Source: Acidobacteriota bacterium (GTDB taxonomy: Bacteria; Acidobacteriota; Terriglobia; Terriglobales; Acidobacteriaceae). From it: DNA of 58,316 bases. The translations under genes were made by a program, and so were the position numbers. The stretch lies in NCBI GenBank assembly GCA_021810625.1, contig JAJZIJ010000016.1:1-58316 (forward strand), read 5' to 3'. Shown piece by piece: positions 21,374 to 30,408 of this stretch (positions are counted from its first letter, which is position 1; each line of letters opens with the position of its first letter). Under the pieces are notes generated by a model. That model worked only from the letters and a program-made list of their open reading frames with translations, was not told the origin of the DNA and did not search any database.

Positions 21374-22453
21374 TTGCTGGATCAAAAACAAAATCTACGA
21401 ATCCTAATCGTTCGCTTGGGCGCGATGGGAGATATTCTGCACGCGCTGCCCGCAGTAACCGCGCTGCGCGCTGCGCTGCCCGGAAGCTGGATGGGATGGG
21501 CCATCAAGCCGCAGTGGAGCGCTTTGTTGCAGGCTTCTGGAAGCGCATCTTCGTCGGGGCGCAGCCCGCAGATGCCTGTGGTTGATCGCCTGCATCTGGC
21601 AGCCGTCGAGCAATGGGCGCGTCGCCCGCTCTCTGCCGCCACGCTGCGGGAAATTTCTACATTGCGGCGCGCATTGCGCGAGGAGCAGTACGACATTTGC
21701 CTGGATTTGCAAGGTGCTGCGCGTTCGGCATGGATCGGGCGTATGGCCGGGGCCGCGCGCATGATTGGAGAGGCGGAACCGCGTGAAAGATTGGCGCGAT
21801 GGTTTTTCTCCGAACGGATTGCGACTCAGGGAAGGCATGTTGTGGAGCAGGCGAGGGAAGTCGCCGAGGCTGTGTTACATCAACCGTTGCCGAGCGTCCC
21901 AGCCGCGCTGCCACATGATCCTGAGGCGGAGCAGTGGTGCCGGCAATGGCTGGCGGAACGGAAGATTGAGCGGTATATTTTGATGAATCCTGGAGCGGGC
22001 TGGGGCGCAAAATGCTGGCCAGCCGAGCGCTACGGTCAGGTTGCGCTGGAGATGTCCCGCCTGGGGTATGGCACGGTCGTGAATGTTGGCCCCGGCGAGG
22101 AGCGACTGGCGCGGCAGGTCTGCGCTGCCAGCGCAGGACACGCAATTGCGATGATCGGCAGTGTGGGCCAGTTGATTGCCTGCGCGAGGAGCGCCCGTTT
22201 ATTTTTAGGGGGAGATACTGGCCCATTGCATCTTGCCGCCGCATTGCAGCGCCCCGTGGTGGGCATCTATGGGCCGACTGATCCGGCGCGAAATGGGCCG
22301 TTTGCAACGCGGGCGCGGGTGCTGCGACATCCAGAGAGCCGACGCGATCATGCGCGACGCAAGAATCCGGAGGCGGGATTGCTGACCATTCGCGTGGAGG
22401 ATGTGGTGCAGGAGATGCAGGAACTTTTGCAGGAAGAGGAGGCCACGGCGTGA
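21374..22453 (+). CDS. GT9-family heptosyltransferase (WaaC-like)
   Basis: A 359-aa glycosyltransferase family 9 protein, probably adding L-glycero-D-manno-heptose to the Kdo core of LPS. The N-terminal RILIVRLGAMGDILHALPAV is typical of heptosyltransferases. The nucleotide-sugar site shows MNPGAGWGAKCWP and GDTGPLHLAAALQRPVVGIY with GPTDPARNGP. The start is TTG 21374 with GAAGG just upstream. Position behind waaA and lpxK supports a heptosyltransferase I role, but WaaC and WaaF are hard to separate by eye. Confidence 0.88.
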   Translation: MLDQKQNLRILIVRLGAMGDILHALPAVTALRAALPGSWMGWAIKPQWSALLQASGSASSSGRSPQMPVVDRLHLAAVEQWARRPLSAATLREISTLRRALREEQYDICLDLQGAARSAWIGRMAGAARMIGEAEPRERLARWFFSERIATQGRHVVEQAREVAEAVLHQPLPSVPAALPHDPEAEQWCRQWLAERKIERYILMNPGAGWGAKCWPAERYGQVALEMSRLGYGTVVNVGPGEERLARQVCAASAGHAIAMIGSVGQLIACARSARLFLGGDTGPLHLAAALQRPVVGIYGPTDPARNGPFATRARVLRHPESRRDHARRKNPEAGLLTIRVEDVVQEMQELLQEEEATA

Positions 22454-23025
22454 GCGCTCCAACCGGATTGACGATCTGGCAGAAGATTGCAAAGCGGATT
22501 CGTGTTCCCCTGGGATTTCTATTTGCGGGAACGTATTTCTGGATTGCGCGTCCGAGCGGGCACTCCTTGTTGGCCAGTTTGTTTCTGGTGCTGCCGGGCA
22601 TCGCGTTGCGCGGATATGCCTCTGGATACGTTAAAAAAAATGCAGAGCTGACGACGACCGGGCCGTATGCGTACACGCGAAATCCGCTCTATCTGGGTTC
22701 CATGCTGATTGCCTTTGGTTTTGCCGTGGCATCGCGCAATCCGTGGATTGCGTGTGCGCTTGCGGTTCTGTTTGCGATGATCTATGCGCCCACGATTCTG
22801 GGGGAAGAGGCGTACCTGCGCGCGCGGTTTCAGGAATTCGATGCGTATGCCAAAAAGGTTCCGCGCCTGCTGCCGCGCTTGTCCTTTCGGAAGCAGCCAG
22901 GCGAGACGGCATTGAGAGGACAATTTTCCTGGGCGCTGTATCTTCTGCATCGCGAGTACAATTCCGTTTTAGGTTCTCTTATTCTCTACTGCGCTCTCAT
23001 AGCGCGCATGTTGTGGTGGCGTTGA
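22450..23025 (+). CDS. Isoprenylcysteine carboxyl methyltransferase-like membrane protein
   Basis: A 191-aa integral membrane protein of the ICMT/PEMT type. It shows the signature GPYAYTRNPLYLGSM (about residues 74-88) and a later EEAYLRARFQEFDAYAKKVP, which together form the SAM-binding site in this superfamily. About four hydrophobic helices are visible. Start GTG 22450 overlaps the heptosyltransferase stop (GTGA), so it belongs to the LPS operon. Bacteria lack prenylated CaaX proteins, so the true methyl acceptor, possibly a lipid or envelope component, is unknown. Confidence 0.8.
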   Translation: MSAPTGLTIWQKIAKRIRVPLGFLFAGTYFWIARPSGHSLLASLFLVLPGIALRGYASGYVKKNAELTTTGPYAYTRNPLYLGSMLIAFGFAVASRNPWIACALAVLFAMIYAPTILGEEAYLRARFQEFDAYAKKVPRLLPRLSFRKQPGETALRGQFSWALYLLHREYNSVLGSLILYCALIARMLWWR

Positions 23026-23032
23026 CATTGCG

Positions 23033-23821
23033 ATGCAAACACGGAGGGGTCGTCTGCTGAATCGAAAATTTTTCCTCGCGCTTCTGCTTGGATGTGCCGT
23101 CGCGGGCGGGCATAGCGCTGCGGCGCAGATGTCCAACATGCCGCCTCCGCAGCTCGCAATCCCACAACAGCAAACTCTGAGCTATAGCGTGGATTGGCGC
23201 GTCTTTCCCGCTGGCACGGCCACCTTTCATCTTCAGGCAGATGGAAATCGGGAACATGTGCGCGCCACGGCTGCTTCGGTGGGCGCGGTGTCTCTGTTGT
23301 TTCCTGTTTCCGACCGATACGATGGTGTCTTTGATCGTACAACGGGATGCTCGTATGAATATCAGAAGCAGATACAGGAAGGATATCGTCGTCTAACCGG
23401 GCAACTGAAGATGGATTACGCGCAGCATGAACAAATTCTGAGCGAGAAAAATCTTGGCAACGGAATTTCCAAGCAACTCTCTGCGCCGATTCCCGGATGC
23501 GTGACCGATGTGTTGTCTGGAATTTTTTATCTGGCTTCGCAACAACTGCAAGTGGGGCACGATGCCACCTTCCCCTTGGCCGATGGCGGGCATGTGGTTG
23601 CCGTGACCGCCAAGGTGGAGGCGCGGGAGCAGGTCATTACGCCCGCGGGCACCTTTGCAACCGTGCGCGTCCAGCCCACCGCCGATGCTGGCGTGGTAAA
23701 AAATCGCGGCAATATATGGATTTGGTACACGGATGATGCGCGACATCTTCCGGTGCAGGTGCGCGCGCACCTCTTTTGGGGAACCATTACGATGCGACTG
23801 ACCCGCGTGACGGGACAGTAG
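23033..23821 (+). CDS. Exported DUF3108-like protein
   Basis: A 262-aa protein with a signal peptide (hydrophobic stretch 13-27, cleavage likely after HSAAAQ) and a beta-rich body. The body matches DUF3108-type proteins: LSYSVDWRVFPAGTATFHL, then DRYDGVFDRTTGCSYEY, a central DVLSGIFYLASQQLQVG and the late NIWIWYTDDARHLPVQVRAH. Such proteins are periplasmic or outer-membrane associated and of unknown function. It lies 7 bp after the ICMT-like gene and is the last gene of the envelope operon. Confidence 0.8.
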   Translation: MQTRRGRLLNRKFFLALLLGCAVAGGHSAAAQMSNMPPPQLAIPQQQTLSYSVDWRVFPAGTATFHLQADGNREHVRATAASVGAVSLLFPVSDRYDGVFDRTTGCSYEYQKQIQEGYRRLTGQLKMDYAQHEQILSEKNLGNGISKQLSAPIPGCVTDVLSGIFYLASQQLQVGHDATFPLADGGHVVAVTAKVEAREQVITPAGTFATVRVQPTADAGVVKNRGNIWIWYTDDARHLPVQVRAHLFWGTITMRLTRVTGQ

Positions 23822-23931
23822 GCATAACATGCTGGCCATGTAGATTGAGCGCATGCTATCAAGTTGGGTACCGATGACAACAGATGGAGGCGTGGATAGT
23901 GTACAGTGAGAGTGTCTGCCGTGAGAGGTAT

Positions 23932-24306
23932 ATGAGATTCCCGACAAATTGGCCGCAGGGATGCCCTCCACAGGATGCGAGTGATGCCGAAGGTTGCTTC
24001 TATCGTTGTGTTGAATCGTCCCCGCCGACCGAAGTTGATTTTAAGTCGGCAGCCGAACTTGGAAGATGCCCCACAGCGCCAGCGTGTCAAAGGGTTGGGC
24101 TATCATTGCTCCCGACAGTGGAAGATGCCAAACATCAGATGCAGCTTTTTCCGGCGAAGAATAAATACATCGCTGAAGGCAAATTGTAGCCTAGGCATGG
24201 GAAGATAAAGAAAACTCCAAGCGCTAAGCAGCCCAAGCATTACACTTGGTGGCCGTTTGAAGATGTGAAACGAGAAGAAATGTTTATCGTGTGTGAGCCA
24301 CAATGA
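23932..24306 (+). pseudogene. Small gene interrupted by one in-frame amber codon
   Basis: The reading frame from ATG 23932 (GAGAGG at 23923-23928) runs 85 codons to TAG at 24187-24189. It then continues open in the same frame for 38 more codons to TGA at 24304-24306. The last four bases (ATGA) overlap the start of the next gene, which argues that the true stop is 24306. The part before the amber (FPTNWPQGCPPQDA, DFKSAAELG, CQRVGLSLLPTVEDA) and the part after it (HGKIKKTPS, HYTWWPFEDV) read as one conserved small-protein pattern. A single change at one codon (such as GAG to TAG) would explain it. Function unknown. It could be a pseudogene, a sequencing error, or a readthrough gene. Confidence 0.65.
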
Positions 24307-25472
24307 ATTGGGAAATGCCAGGAGAAAAAGACGAAATACTCTATCTGGAGCAGATAGCCCCAGATAGTGTGCTTTATGACTTCGATGGCCCGCGTATATT
24401 TACCTTGAAAAGTAAAGCTGGGCTACTCCTTGCTTATCTGTGTGATGAGGATGAAAACTCATCACGTTTTGTGCTGGCTCCTACTTCTGATCGCGTTGTT
24501 AGCGATCTGGAGTCGGGCAATCAATCAGTTCGCGATGCGCTAGATCAACCTTGGATATGGATAGCCGATGTTGACAGTACGGGTAAACCGACTTCTATTA
24601 CGCGTAGCCAGATTAACGAATTACCTCCTGAATGCCTTCCAGGTAGAGATGTAATGTTGCTCCCGCATCTTCAGCCGATTCTTAGTATTAGGATGATTGG
24701 CAAGGAACTACATCAGGGAAGTATTCCGTCTAGTGTAATTAAGCAAGCTATTGATGGTGTCTCTACTGCGTTGAAGCGGATCGCAGAGCTATCGCAGGGC
24801 ACACAGGGGTCAGGTCGGCCAGAAAATTCCATTCGCTGGTTCTCTGATTTGTCAGCTCAACACTTTGGATTCGCAAGTTTTGAAATTTCTTTCCGCGAGC
24901 CGAGTATGTCTCAAATGCCCATATCATTTGCTGGCGATGGAAGTATTCATGAGCGACTTCATGATATTGGATTACGGTTGAAAGAAGCTCTTGATTGGGC
25001 GACGCTAGATACAGAGGGAGACAAGGATATAGACCTTGACCTTCTCAAGGCTCTTGAACGCCTTGTACCTCAACAAACGGGAGTTGTGGAAGAGGTTGAA
25101 ATTAAGGGAAGACTACTAGCAGGGCGACTTGAAGATTCCGGTTATAAGCTCACGCGCAAGATTTCAAAAAGAGTTAGATTGAAGCTATCCGCCGAGCGGG
25201 ATCAACAAGAGGAAATCGTGGTAATTTCAGGAGTGATCCGAGAGTTCGATAAGGATAAGCTACAATTTACCCTCCGTGAAACAGACGATGAGAAGGATAG
25301 GATTTGTTCGATTGAAAACGATCTTTACGATCAAGTCATGGAACTTTTCTCAGAGGATAGTCTGCGCGTAACGCTGTCGGGGAGAGAGTTGAAACGGGCA
25401 GGGAAAATGGAAGTTTCTGTTATTTCCGGACAAGTGCTCAAAGGAGAGATTACTCCGAATCCGGAAGTGTAA
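24303..25472 (+). CDS. Unknown protein, partner of the amber-interrupted gene
   Basis: A 389-aa soluble protein, clearly AT-richer than the flanking waaA and comEC regions. The N-terminal 60-70 residues (ILYLEQIAPDSVLYDFDGPR, then LLLAYLCDED and SRFVLAPTS) resemble from memory a domain catalogued as DUF6575; this is unverified. Residues about 250-385 are beta-rich with charged turns (EEIVVISGVIREFDKDKLQF). No catalytic motif, signal peptide or membrane segment is seen. The start overlaps the upstream interrupted gene by ATGA, so the two form a coupled pair. Pairing of a small and a larger AT-rich gene between housekeeping operons suggests a mobile cassette, possibly defence or toxin-antitoxin-like (inference only). 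Confidence 0.7.
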   Translation: MNWEMPGEKDEILYLEQIAPDSVLYDFDGPRIFTLKSKAGLLLAYLCDEDENSSRFVLAPTSDRVVSDLESGNQSVRDALDQPWIWIADVDSTGKPTSITRSQINELPPECLPGRDVMLLPHLQPILSIRMIGKELHQGSIPSSVIKQAIDGVSTALKRIAELSQGTQGSGRPENSIRWFSDLSAQHFGFASFEISFREPSMSQMPISFAGDGSIHERLHDIGLRLKEALDWATLDTEGDKDIDLDLLKALERLVPQQTGVVEEVEIKGRLLAGRLEDSGYKLTRKISKRVRLKLSAERDQQEEIVVISGVIREFDKDKLQFTLRETDDEKDRICSIENDLYDQVMELFSEDSLRVTLSGRELKRAGKMEVSVISGQVLKGEITPNPEV

Positions 25473-25558
25473 AAAACGTCTATACACGAAGAAAATATCA
25501 ATTCTGACTACAGTTTGATATCGTGATTGGCCAATCTATTAAAAAAACTCAATAGGCA

Positions 25559-28312
25559 TTATTCTGAGCTTTGCGGCACTTCTTCCGGCTGCACCGTGTT
25601 TCCATTCAACAGAAATGTGCTTAGGCCCAGCGTGTCTGTGCGATACACGCGCACATGCGCTGCGGCCAGCGCGTCCAGAACCGATACGCGAGGATGTCCG
25701 AAGGGATTGTGCCGTCCGGCGGAGATGACAGCATACGACGGCGCGACGGCGGCCAGAAATGCGGGCGTGGTGCTGGTGCTGCTGCCATGATGCCCCACTT
25801 TCAACAGCGCAGTGGACGGGATTCCATTGGCAACCATGTTTTGTTCGCTGGGCGCTTCCGCATCGCCTTCGAGCATCACTGCGGTTTGCCCGTATGCCAT
25901 GCGCAGCACCAGAGAGTCGTCATTGGAGGGCTGATCTCCCGGCGCGTAGCCTGCTGCGGGTGCCAGCACGCGAACTTGCGTATCTCCGAAGGGAAACTGC
26001 TGGCCCGCGTGCCAGCTTTCAACGGCGATTCCGTTGGCTTTGGCTGTCGCCAATAATGCGCGGTACGCTGGCACCAGAGGATTGTTTCCCACCCACAAGG
26101 CATGAGGTCGAAAATTTTCCAGCACGGCGGGCATTCCACCCATGTGGTCGCTGTGCGCGTGCGTAAGGGCCACATCGTCCAGGCGGCGAATGTGGCGCGA
26201 CCAGAGATATTGCGAGACCACATCCTCACCCACGTCAAAATTGTTTTCTGTTGATGTGCCAGCGCCAATGGGGCCGCCTGCATCAATCAGCAGCGTGTGT
26301 CCATCCGGAGTGGCGATGAAAATCGAATCGCCCTGGCCAACATCCAGCGCTGTTACTTCCAATACGCCGGGGTGCAGGTCGGGCCGCTGCGGAAGGATGA
26401 TGCAAATGGAGCCAGCGAGGATGAGCGCGAGGCCCGCAACTCTCCAGCGCGGCGCAGCGCGTACCATCCACAACGCCAGTATCCATACGGCCAGAAAGCA
26501 CACGACTGCCCAGACCGGAGGGTCGGGAATGCGCGCGCCAACGGAGGAAAATGTATTGAAAATTCCGACAAGGCCAGTGATGGCGTGCAAGAGAAGCGCA
26601 GTGAGCGCGGCAAAGGGAAGGGCCAGCGCGGTCGCAAGGCATCCCAGCAGAAAGGTGAGCAGTGCCAGCGGCAGCAGGATGCCGAGCAAGGGCAGGCCCA
26701 GCAGATTCGCAGGCAGCGCAAAGAGCGTGAGGCGATGAAAGTAGATGGCCATTGGCAGAATCATGGCCATCTCGACGACGAAGGATACGATTAGAGCTTC
26801 AGCAACGAGCAGCGTCCAGCGCGACAGTGTAACGGGCAGGCGCATGGCCCAACGTTTTCCTGTCAGCGGTCGCAGATGCTCGCTCCACAGTCGCAGCGAG
26901 ACACGCATCTGCGTGATGCGCGGCGGCAGATGCGGATCGAGGCCAGTCAGTTGGATCGTGCGCAGGCCGCGCAGATATGGCCCAACCGTAGCCTCAATGA
27001 ATGGCGCGGCGATGCCAGCGATGGAGAAGACGGCGAGAAATGTCATTTGAAAGCTGGCATCGAAGAGCGCCGAGGGAGTGCGTATCAGCACGCCGAGCGC
27101 GGCAATCGCGATGGCATTCATGGCGGCGCGCTCGCGGTAGAGGATGCGGCAGAGCAGATATACGCCGCTCAACCAAAGCGCGCGCTGCACTGGCGGAGCG
27201 AAGCCCGTGAGCACGGCGTAGGGCAACGCTGCGCAGAGCGCGATGGCGGTTGCGGAAATCTCTCCCATCCCTGCCTTGCGGGCGATCCAGAAAAACAGCG
27301 CAATCACGATGGTGACGTGCAGGCCGGAGACAACCAACAAATGAAAGGAACCCGTGCGTTCAAAGCTGCTGCGCAGCGCATGGCGTAGATGACTGCGGTC
27401 GCCAAACAGCATGGCGCGCAAGATGTCGCTGTCATTCTTTTGTAGCCGCAGTGATGCAGGCAGCCACGCCAGTGTTGCGCTGCGCCTGGCGATGCGCTCC
27501 AGCCGCGTGCCTGCCCACATCTGCGCGGCGGTGGCAAAGCATGGCAAAGAAAACGCGCGCGCCGCAGGCAGAATTGTGATCTCCGCTGCGTTCGCGCTGT
27601 CCAGAACATCCACGCCATGCTGGCGCAGATAGGCGGGGTAATCCCAGGCTCCGGGATCGAGATAATACTCTGGCGCGTACATGCGCGTGGTGACGCGGAT
27701 GCGCGCGCCGCAGGCGAACGACGGCAACGCTTCCCCAAGCTTTGCATGGATGGAGAGACGCAGACCTCCGTGAATTGGAATCTGCGCATCGTGGTTGCGG
27801 GTGAAGTCTTCCACCGAGTCCAGAGCCAGATCGACCTGCGTAGTTGTCTCTGTTTGCTGCGCCGACTGGAAGGATTCGTTGTGGGTGATGGTTTTTTCTG
27901 GATGCAGCGCGACGATGGTGCCGATCACCTCGCGTTGCAGCCTGTCAGCTAAGCGCAGCAATTGCGGAGATGCGGCGTGCGTGGGAGCCACGTAGACGGA
28001 AAACTGTCCAACGGAAATCCAGACCAGAAGCAGCGGCAGGAACAAGATGCGTTCCGCAGCGCGGCAGGCGGCGAGTGTCAACAGAGCGCCGAGCGCGGCG
28101 GCAAGCAGTGCAAACAGCGGCGGGTGCCAGACCCAACGCGCATCGAGAATTCCAAGAGAAAAACCGACAACGGCCAGCAGCATGGGCGCGGCGGCAAAGT
28201 TGAGCGGAGCGCGCAGCGCATGGCGGCGCGTAGCGCGCAAGGGTGCTGGCCGATAGCCACGCGGTGAGCGCGTGGCCGCAGGCATCGCCGTGGAGGAGTC
28301 GGAGATGACCAT
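25559..28312 (-). CDS. comEC: ComEC/Rec2-family DNA uptake channel
   Basis: A polytopic protein of about 917 aa from ATG 28312. It has the three-part ComEC layout: an N-terminal membrane and OB-like DUF4131 region, a central Competence domain starting near DILRAMLFGDRSHL and SGLHVTIVIALFFW, and a C-terminal metallo-beta-lactamase domain. The C-terminal domain carries DVGQGDSIFIATPDGHTLLI, the metal site THAHSDHMGG (near residues 715-725) and LKVGHHGSSTSTT. ComEC imports single-stranded DNA during transformation. The reading frame extends upstream into the methyltransferase gene, but ATG 28312 (20 bp after that gene) gives a normal N-terminus. Last gene of the nadC operon. Confidence 0.93.
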   Translation of the reverse strand: MVISDSSTAMPAATRSPRGYRPAPLRATRRHALRAPLNFAAAPMLLAVVGFSLGILDARWVWHPPLFALLAAALGALLTLAACRAAERILFLPLLLVWISVGQFSVYVAPTHAASPQLLRLADRLQREVIGTIVALHPEKTITHNESFQSAQQTETTTQVDLALDSVEDFTRNHDAQIPIHGGLRLSIHAKLGEALPSFACGARIRVTTRMYAPEYYLDPGAWDYPAYLRQHGVDVLDSANAAEITILPAARAFSLPCFATAAQMWAGTRLERIARRSATLAWLPASLRLQKNDSDILRAMLFGDRSHLRHALRSSFERTGSFHLLVVSGLHVTIVIALFFWIARKAGMGEISATAIALCAALPYAVLTGFAPPVQRALWLSGVYLLCRILYRERAAMNAIAIAALGVLIRTPSALFDASFQMTFLAVFSIAGIAAPFIEATVGPYLRGLRTIQLTGLDPHLPPRITQMRVSLRLWSEHLRPLTGKRWAMRLPVTLSRWTLLVAEALIVSFVVEMAMILPMAIYFHRLTLFALPANLLGLPLLGILLPLALLTFLLGCLATALALPFAALTALLLHAITGLVGIFNTFSSVGARIPDPPVWAVVCFLAVWILALWMVRAAPRWRVAGLALILAGSICIILPQRPDLHPGVLEVTALDVGQGDSIFIATPDGHTLLIDAGGPIGAGTSTENNFDVGEDVVSQYLWSRHIRRLDDVALTHAHSDHMGGMPAVLENFRPHALWVGNNPLVPAYRALLATAKANGIAVESWHAGQQFPFGDTQVRVLAPAAGYAPGDQPSNDDSLVLRMAYGQTAVMLEGDAEAPSEQNMVANGIPSTALLKVGHHGSSTSTTPAFLAAVAPSYAVISAGRHNPFGHPRVSVLDALAAAHVRVYRTDTLGLSTFLLNGNTVQPEEVPQSSE

Positions 28313-28332
28313 AGCAAACCGATGCTGCTGAA

Positions 28333-29661
28333 TTATCGCACCAGTGTGGCGACCGTTTCCTGATGGTAGGTTTGCGGAAACATATCCACTATGTGCAGAC
28401 GATCCAGACGGTAGCCGGATTCTATCAGTGCCTTCAAGTCTCGCGATAGCGTGACCGGATCGCAGGAGACATAAACGATGCGTCGTGGGCGACATCGCGC
28501 CAGCAAATTCACACCTTTCATGCCGAGACCTGCGCGTGGCGGATCGAGAATGGCGAGGTCAGGAGAAACGCGGCGCTCGTCGAGAGCATGTTGTAGGAAG
28601 CTTTCCGTTGTTGTCGCAACGACGGTGGCCGGCAAGCCTGCAAGATTGTGTCGCAAATCTTCCACGGCAGCAGGAGCTATCTCCACCGCAGTTACATGCG
28701 AAAAACTTTCTGTCAGCACGCGGGCAAAGAGTCCAACTCCGGAGTATAAATCCCATGCCTGCTGGCCGCGCTCACCTTCTGTGACCAGCGTGACGAAGGC
28801 GGCCAGCAACGAAGCATTGACTTGAAAAAATGCGCCGAGGCTGATGCGATAGCTGTACGCGCCCACGCGATAATGCAGGCTTTGCGTCTTCCAACGCAGC
28901 AAGGTCTGCGCCTCTGGTGAAACGTTGCGGCCTGTGCCGCGTTGTAGAAGAGTAGCTCCAGCCAGCTCTGGAACCTGTGCAGCCAGGGCAGTAAAGAAGG
29001 TCTCGCTATGCGCTCGAAGCAGAGGATCGTCCTGCAATGTGAAGGCGCGAAGCAGGATTGTTGGCGTGTTGGGATTCGCAAACAGTTCAATCTCATGGAT
29101 GCCTTCGGAAATGGCCCCAGCTTCGCCAAGAGCGCGGAGCGTGTCCAGGCAGCGTTCGAGCAGAGGCGTAACGATGGAGCATTGTGCAATGGGGACAAGG
29201 ATGTGCGCGTGTTGCTCACGATATCCGATGGCGAAGTTGGGTTGCGCTTGCAGGTGCAATCGCATTCGATTGCGATAGGCGAGGGGATCGCCGCATAGAG
29301 CAGAAATTTCTGGAAGGTGTTGCAAGCCAGCGCGTTCCAGCGTCTCGCGCAGCACGCTGCGTTTGATCTCCACCTGCCCAACATACGTTGCGTGTTGCAG
29401 ATGGCAGCCGCCGCAGCGAGTGAAATGCGGGCACGCGGGCTGCGCGCGCAGCGGGGATGCTTTCTCCACATGCAGCAAATGCCCAGACGCATGTCTGCGA
29501 TGACTTTGTCCATGCGTCGATGGGAGAAGATCGACGGAGACCTGCTCGCCGGGGAGCGTGAACGGGACAAAGATGCGTTTGCCAGCCTGCGTGCCTTCCG
29601 ACTCTGGAATGCGCGCCAGTCCCTGGCCGCCGTAGATAATTTTTTCAATCGCGAGCTTCAT
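28333..29661 (-). CDS. RumA/TrmA-type 23S rRNA (uracil-5-)-methyltransferase
   Basis: A 442-aa SAM-dependent RNA uracil-C5 methyltransferase. An N-terminal TRAM-like region precedes the iron-sulfur Cys C77, C83, C86 (CPHFTRCGGC) and C161, matching RumA spacing. The SAM site is AWDLYSGVGLFARVL, followed by LDPPRAG, the nucleophile in VSCDP (C400) and the general base E435 in HQETVATL. These features fit RlmD/RumA better than TrmA, but the target base (U1939 or U747 class) cannot be fixed by eye. ATG 29661 overlaps the stop of the upstream unknown gene. Confidence 0.9.
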   Translation of the reverse strand: MKLAIEKIIYGGQGLARIPESEGTQAGKRIFVPFTLPGEQVSVDLLPSTHGQSHRRHASGHLLHVEKASPLRAQPACPHFTRCGGCHLQHATYVGQVEIKRSVLRETLERAGLQHLPEISALCGDPLAYRNRMRLHLQAQPNFAIGYREQHAHILVPIAQCSIVTPLLERCLDTLRALGEAGAISEGIHEIELFANPNTPTILLRAFTLQDDPLLRAHSETFFTALAAQVPELAGATLLQRGTGRNVSPEAQTLLRWKTQSLHYRVGAYSYRISLGAFFQVNASLLAAFVTLVTEGERGQQAWDLYSGVGLFARVLTESFSHVTAVEIAPAAVEDLRHNLAGLPATVVATTTESFLQHALDERRVSPDLAILDPPRAGLGMKGVNLLARCRPRRIVYVSCDPVTLSRDLKALIESGYRLDRLHIVDMFPQTYHQETVATLVR

Positions 29662-30398
29662 TGCTGGGCCATATAAAAAAGACTGAGACGCGGAATATGC
29701 AGCCTTTCAAAAAGTTGGCGGCGTAGAAATTGCTGCTCAATCTGCCGAATTTGCGCGACCTGCAATCGACTGCGATAGGGAGCCAGTTCCCGCGTGGATT
29801 GCTCGCGCAACGCAACAAGCATCTCTTCCGGGGCCGCAGTCGTCAGCAAGGAAAAAAGCTTGTCCTCCAGCACGAGAAGATTTTGCTCCAGAGATTCCAT
29901 CGCGGGATGTTCCGGGGCGCGGTTGTCTGCGGCCTGTAAATTTTCTGAAAGCTGCTGTGCCGCGAGTTCTTCGAGTCGGCTGGAGATTTCATTGGCGTTG
30001 GCGCGGATGGCCTCTGGAACCTCTGCGCCGCGCAACTGCGCAGCCGTTGCTTGCAGATGGAGCGCGACGCGTTCGCCTTCAAAACCACTTTCTTCGTTTC
30101 GTGGATGGGTTGCGCGTGGCGCTCCGGTCGCGGCCTCGTGCATGTCTTCGACGGCGCGCAATACTTCCTGCGCGCAATAAGCAAGGCCGTTGATGCGGCG
30201 CGCGCGCGCCTTTCCTTTACGCGCATCATGTTTGTCGAAGGTGGCATCGATGCCGCGCAGCACGGCTTCCAGCGGAAAGCCCGCCTCCTGCCAGGTGGCA
30301 ATCAGCGCCCAATCCAGCGGCGAGAGCAGGAGCAGCGAGCCACGCCGACGCTGAAAGTGCTCTTCGATCTCCGTAAAGTAATTGAAGTAGTTCTGCAA
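29658..30398 (-). CDS. Conserved-looking unknown protein in the coaX-comEC operon
   Basis: A 246-aa soluble, Ala/Glu/Arg-rich, mostly helical protein, starting at TTG 30398 (opens MQNYFNYFTEIEEHFQRRRG). The first 60 residues, including SPLDWALIATWQEAGFPLEAVLRGIDATFD, look like a compact helical domain. Residues about 130-215 have coiled-coil-like heptads. No family recognised. It overlaps the downstream methyltransferase gene by 4 bp and lies 10 bp after coaX, so it is embedded in the operon and expressed with it. Confidence 0.7.
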   Translation of the reverse strand: MQNYFNYFTEIEEHFQRRRGSLLLLSPLDWALIATWQEAGFPLEAVLRGIDATFDKHDARKGKARARRINGLAYCAQEVLRAVEDMHEAATGAPRATHPRNEESGFEGERVALHLQATAAQLRGAEVPEAIRANANEISSRLEELAAQQLSENLQAADNRAPEHPAMESLEQNLLVLEDKLFSLLTTAAPEEMLVALREQSTRELAPYRSRLQVAQIRQIEQQFLRRQLFERLHIPRLSLFYMAQQ

Positions 30399-30408
30399 GG
30401 CTGTCTGC

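Noticed and set aside
28313-28495. Upstream extension of ComEC into the methyltransferase gene
   Set aside because: Would overlap the confidently assigned methyltransferase by more than 160 bp and adds no ComEC-like sequence.
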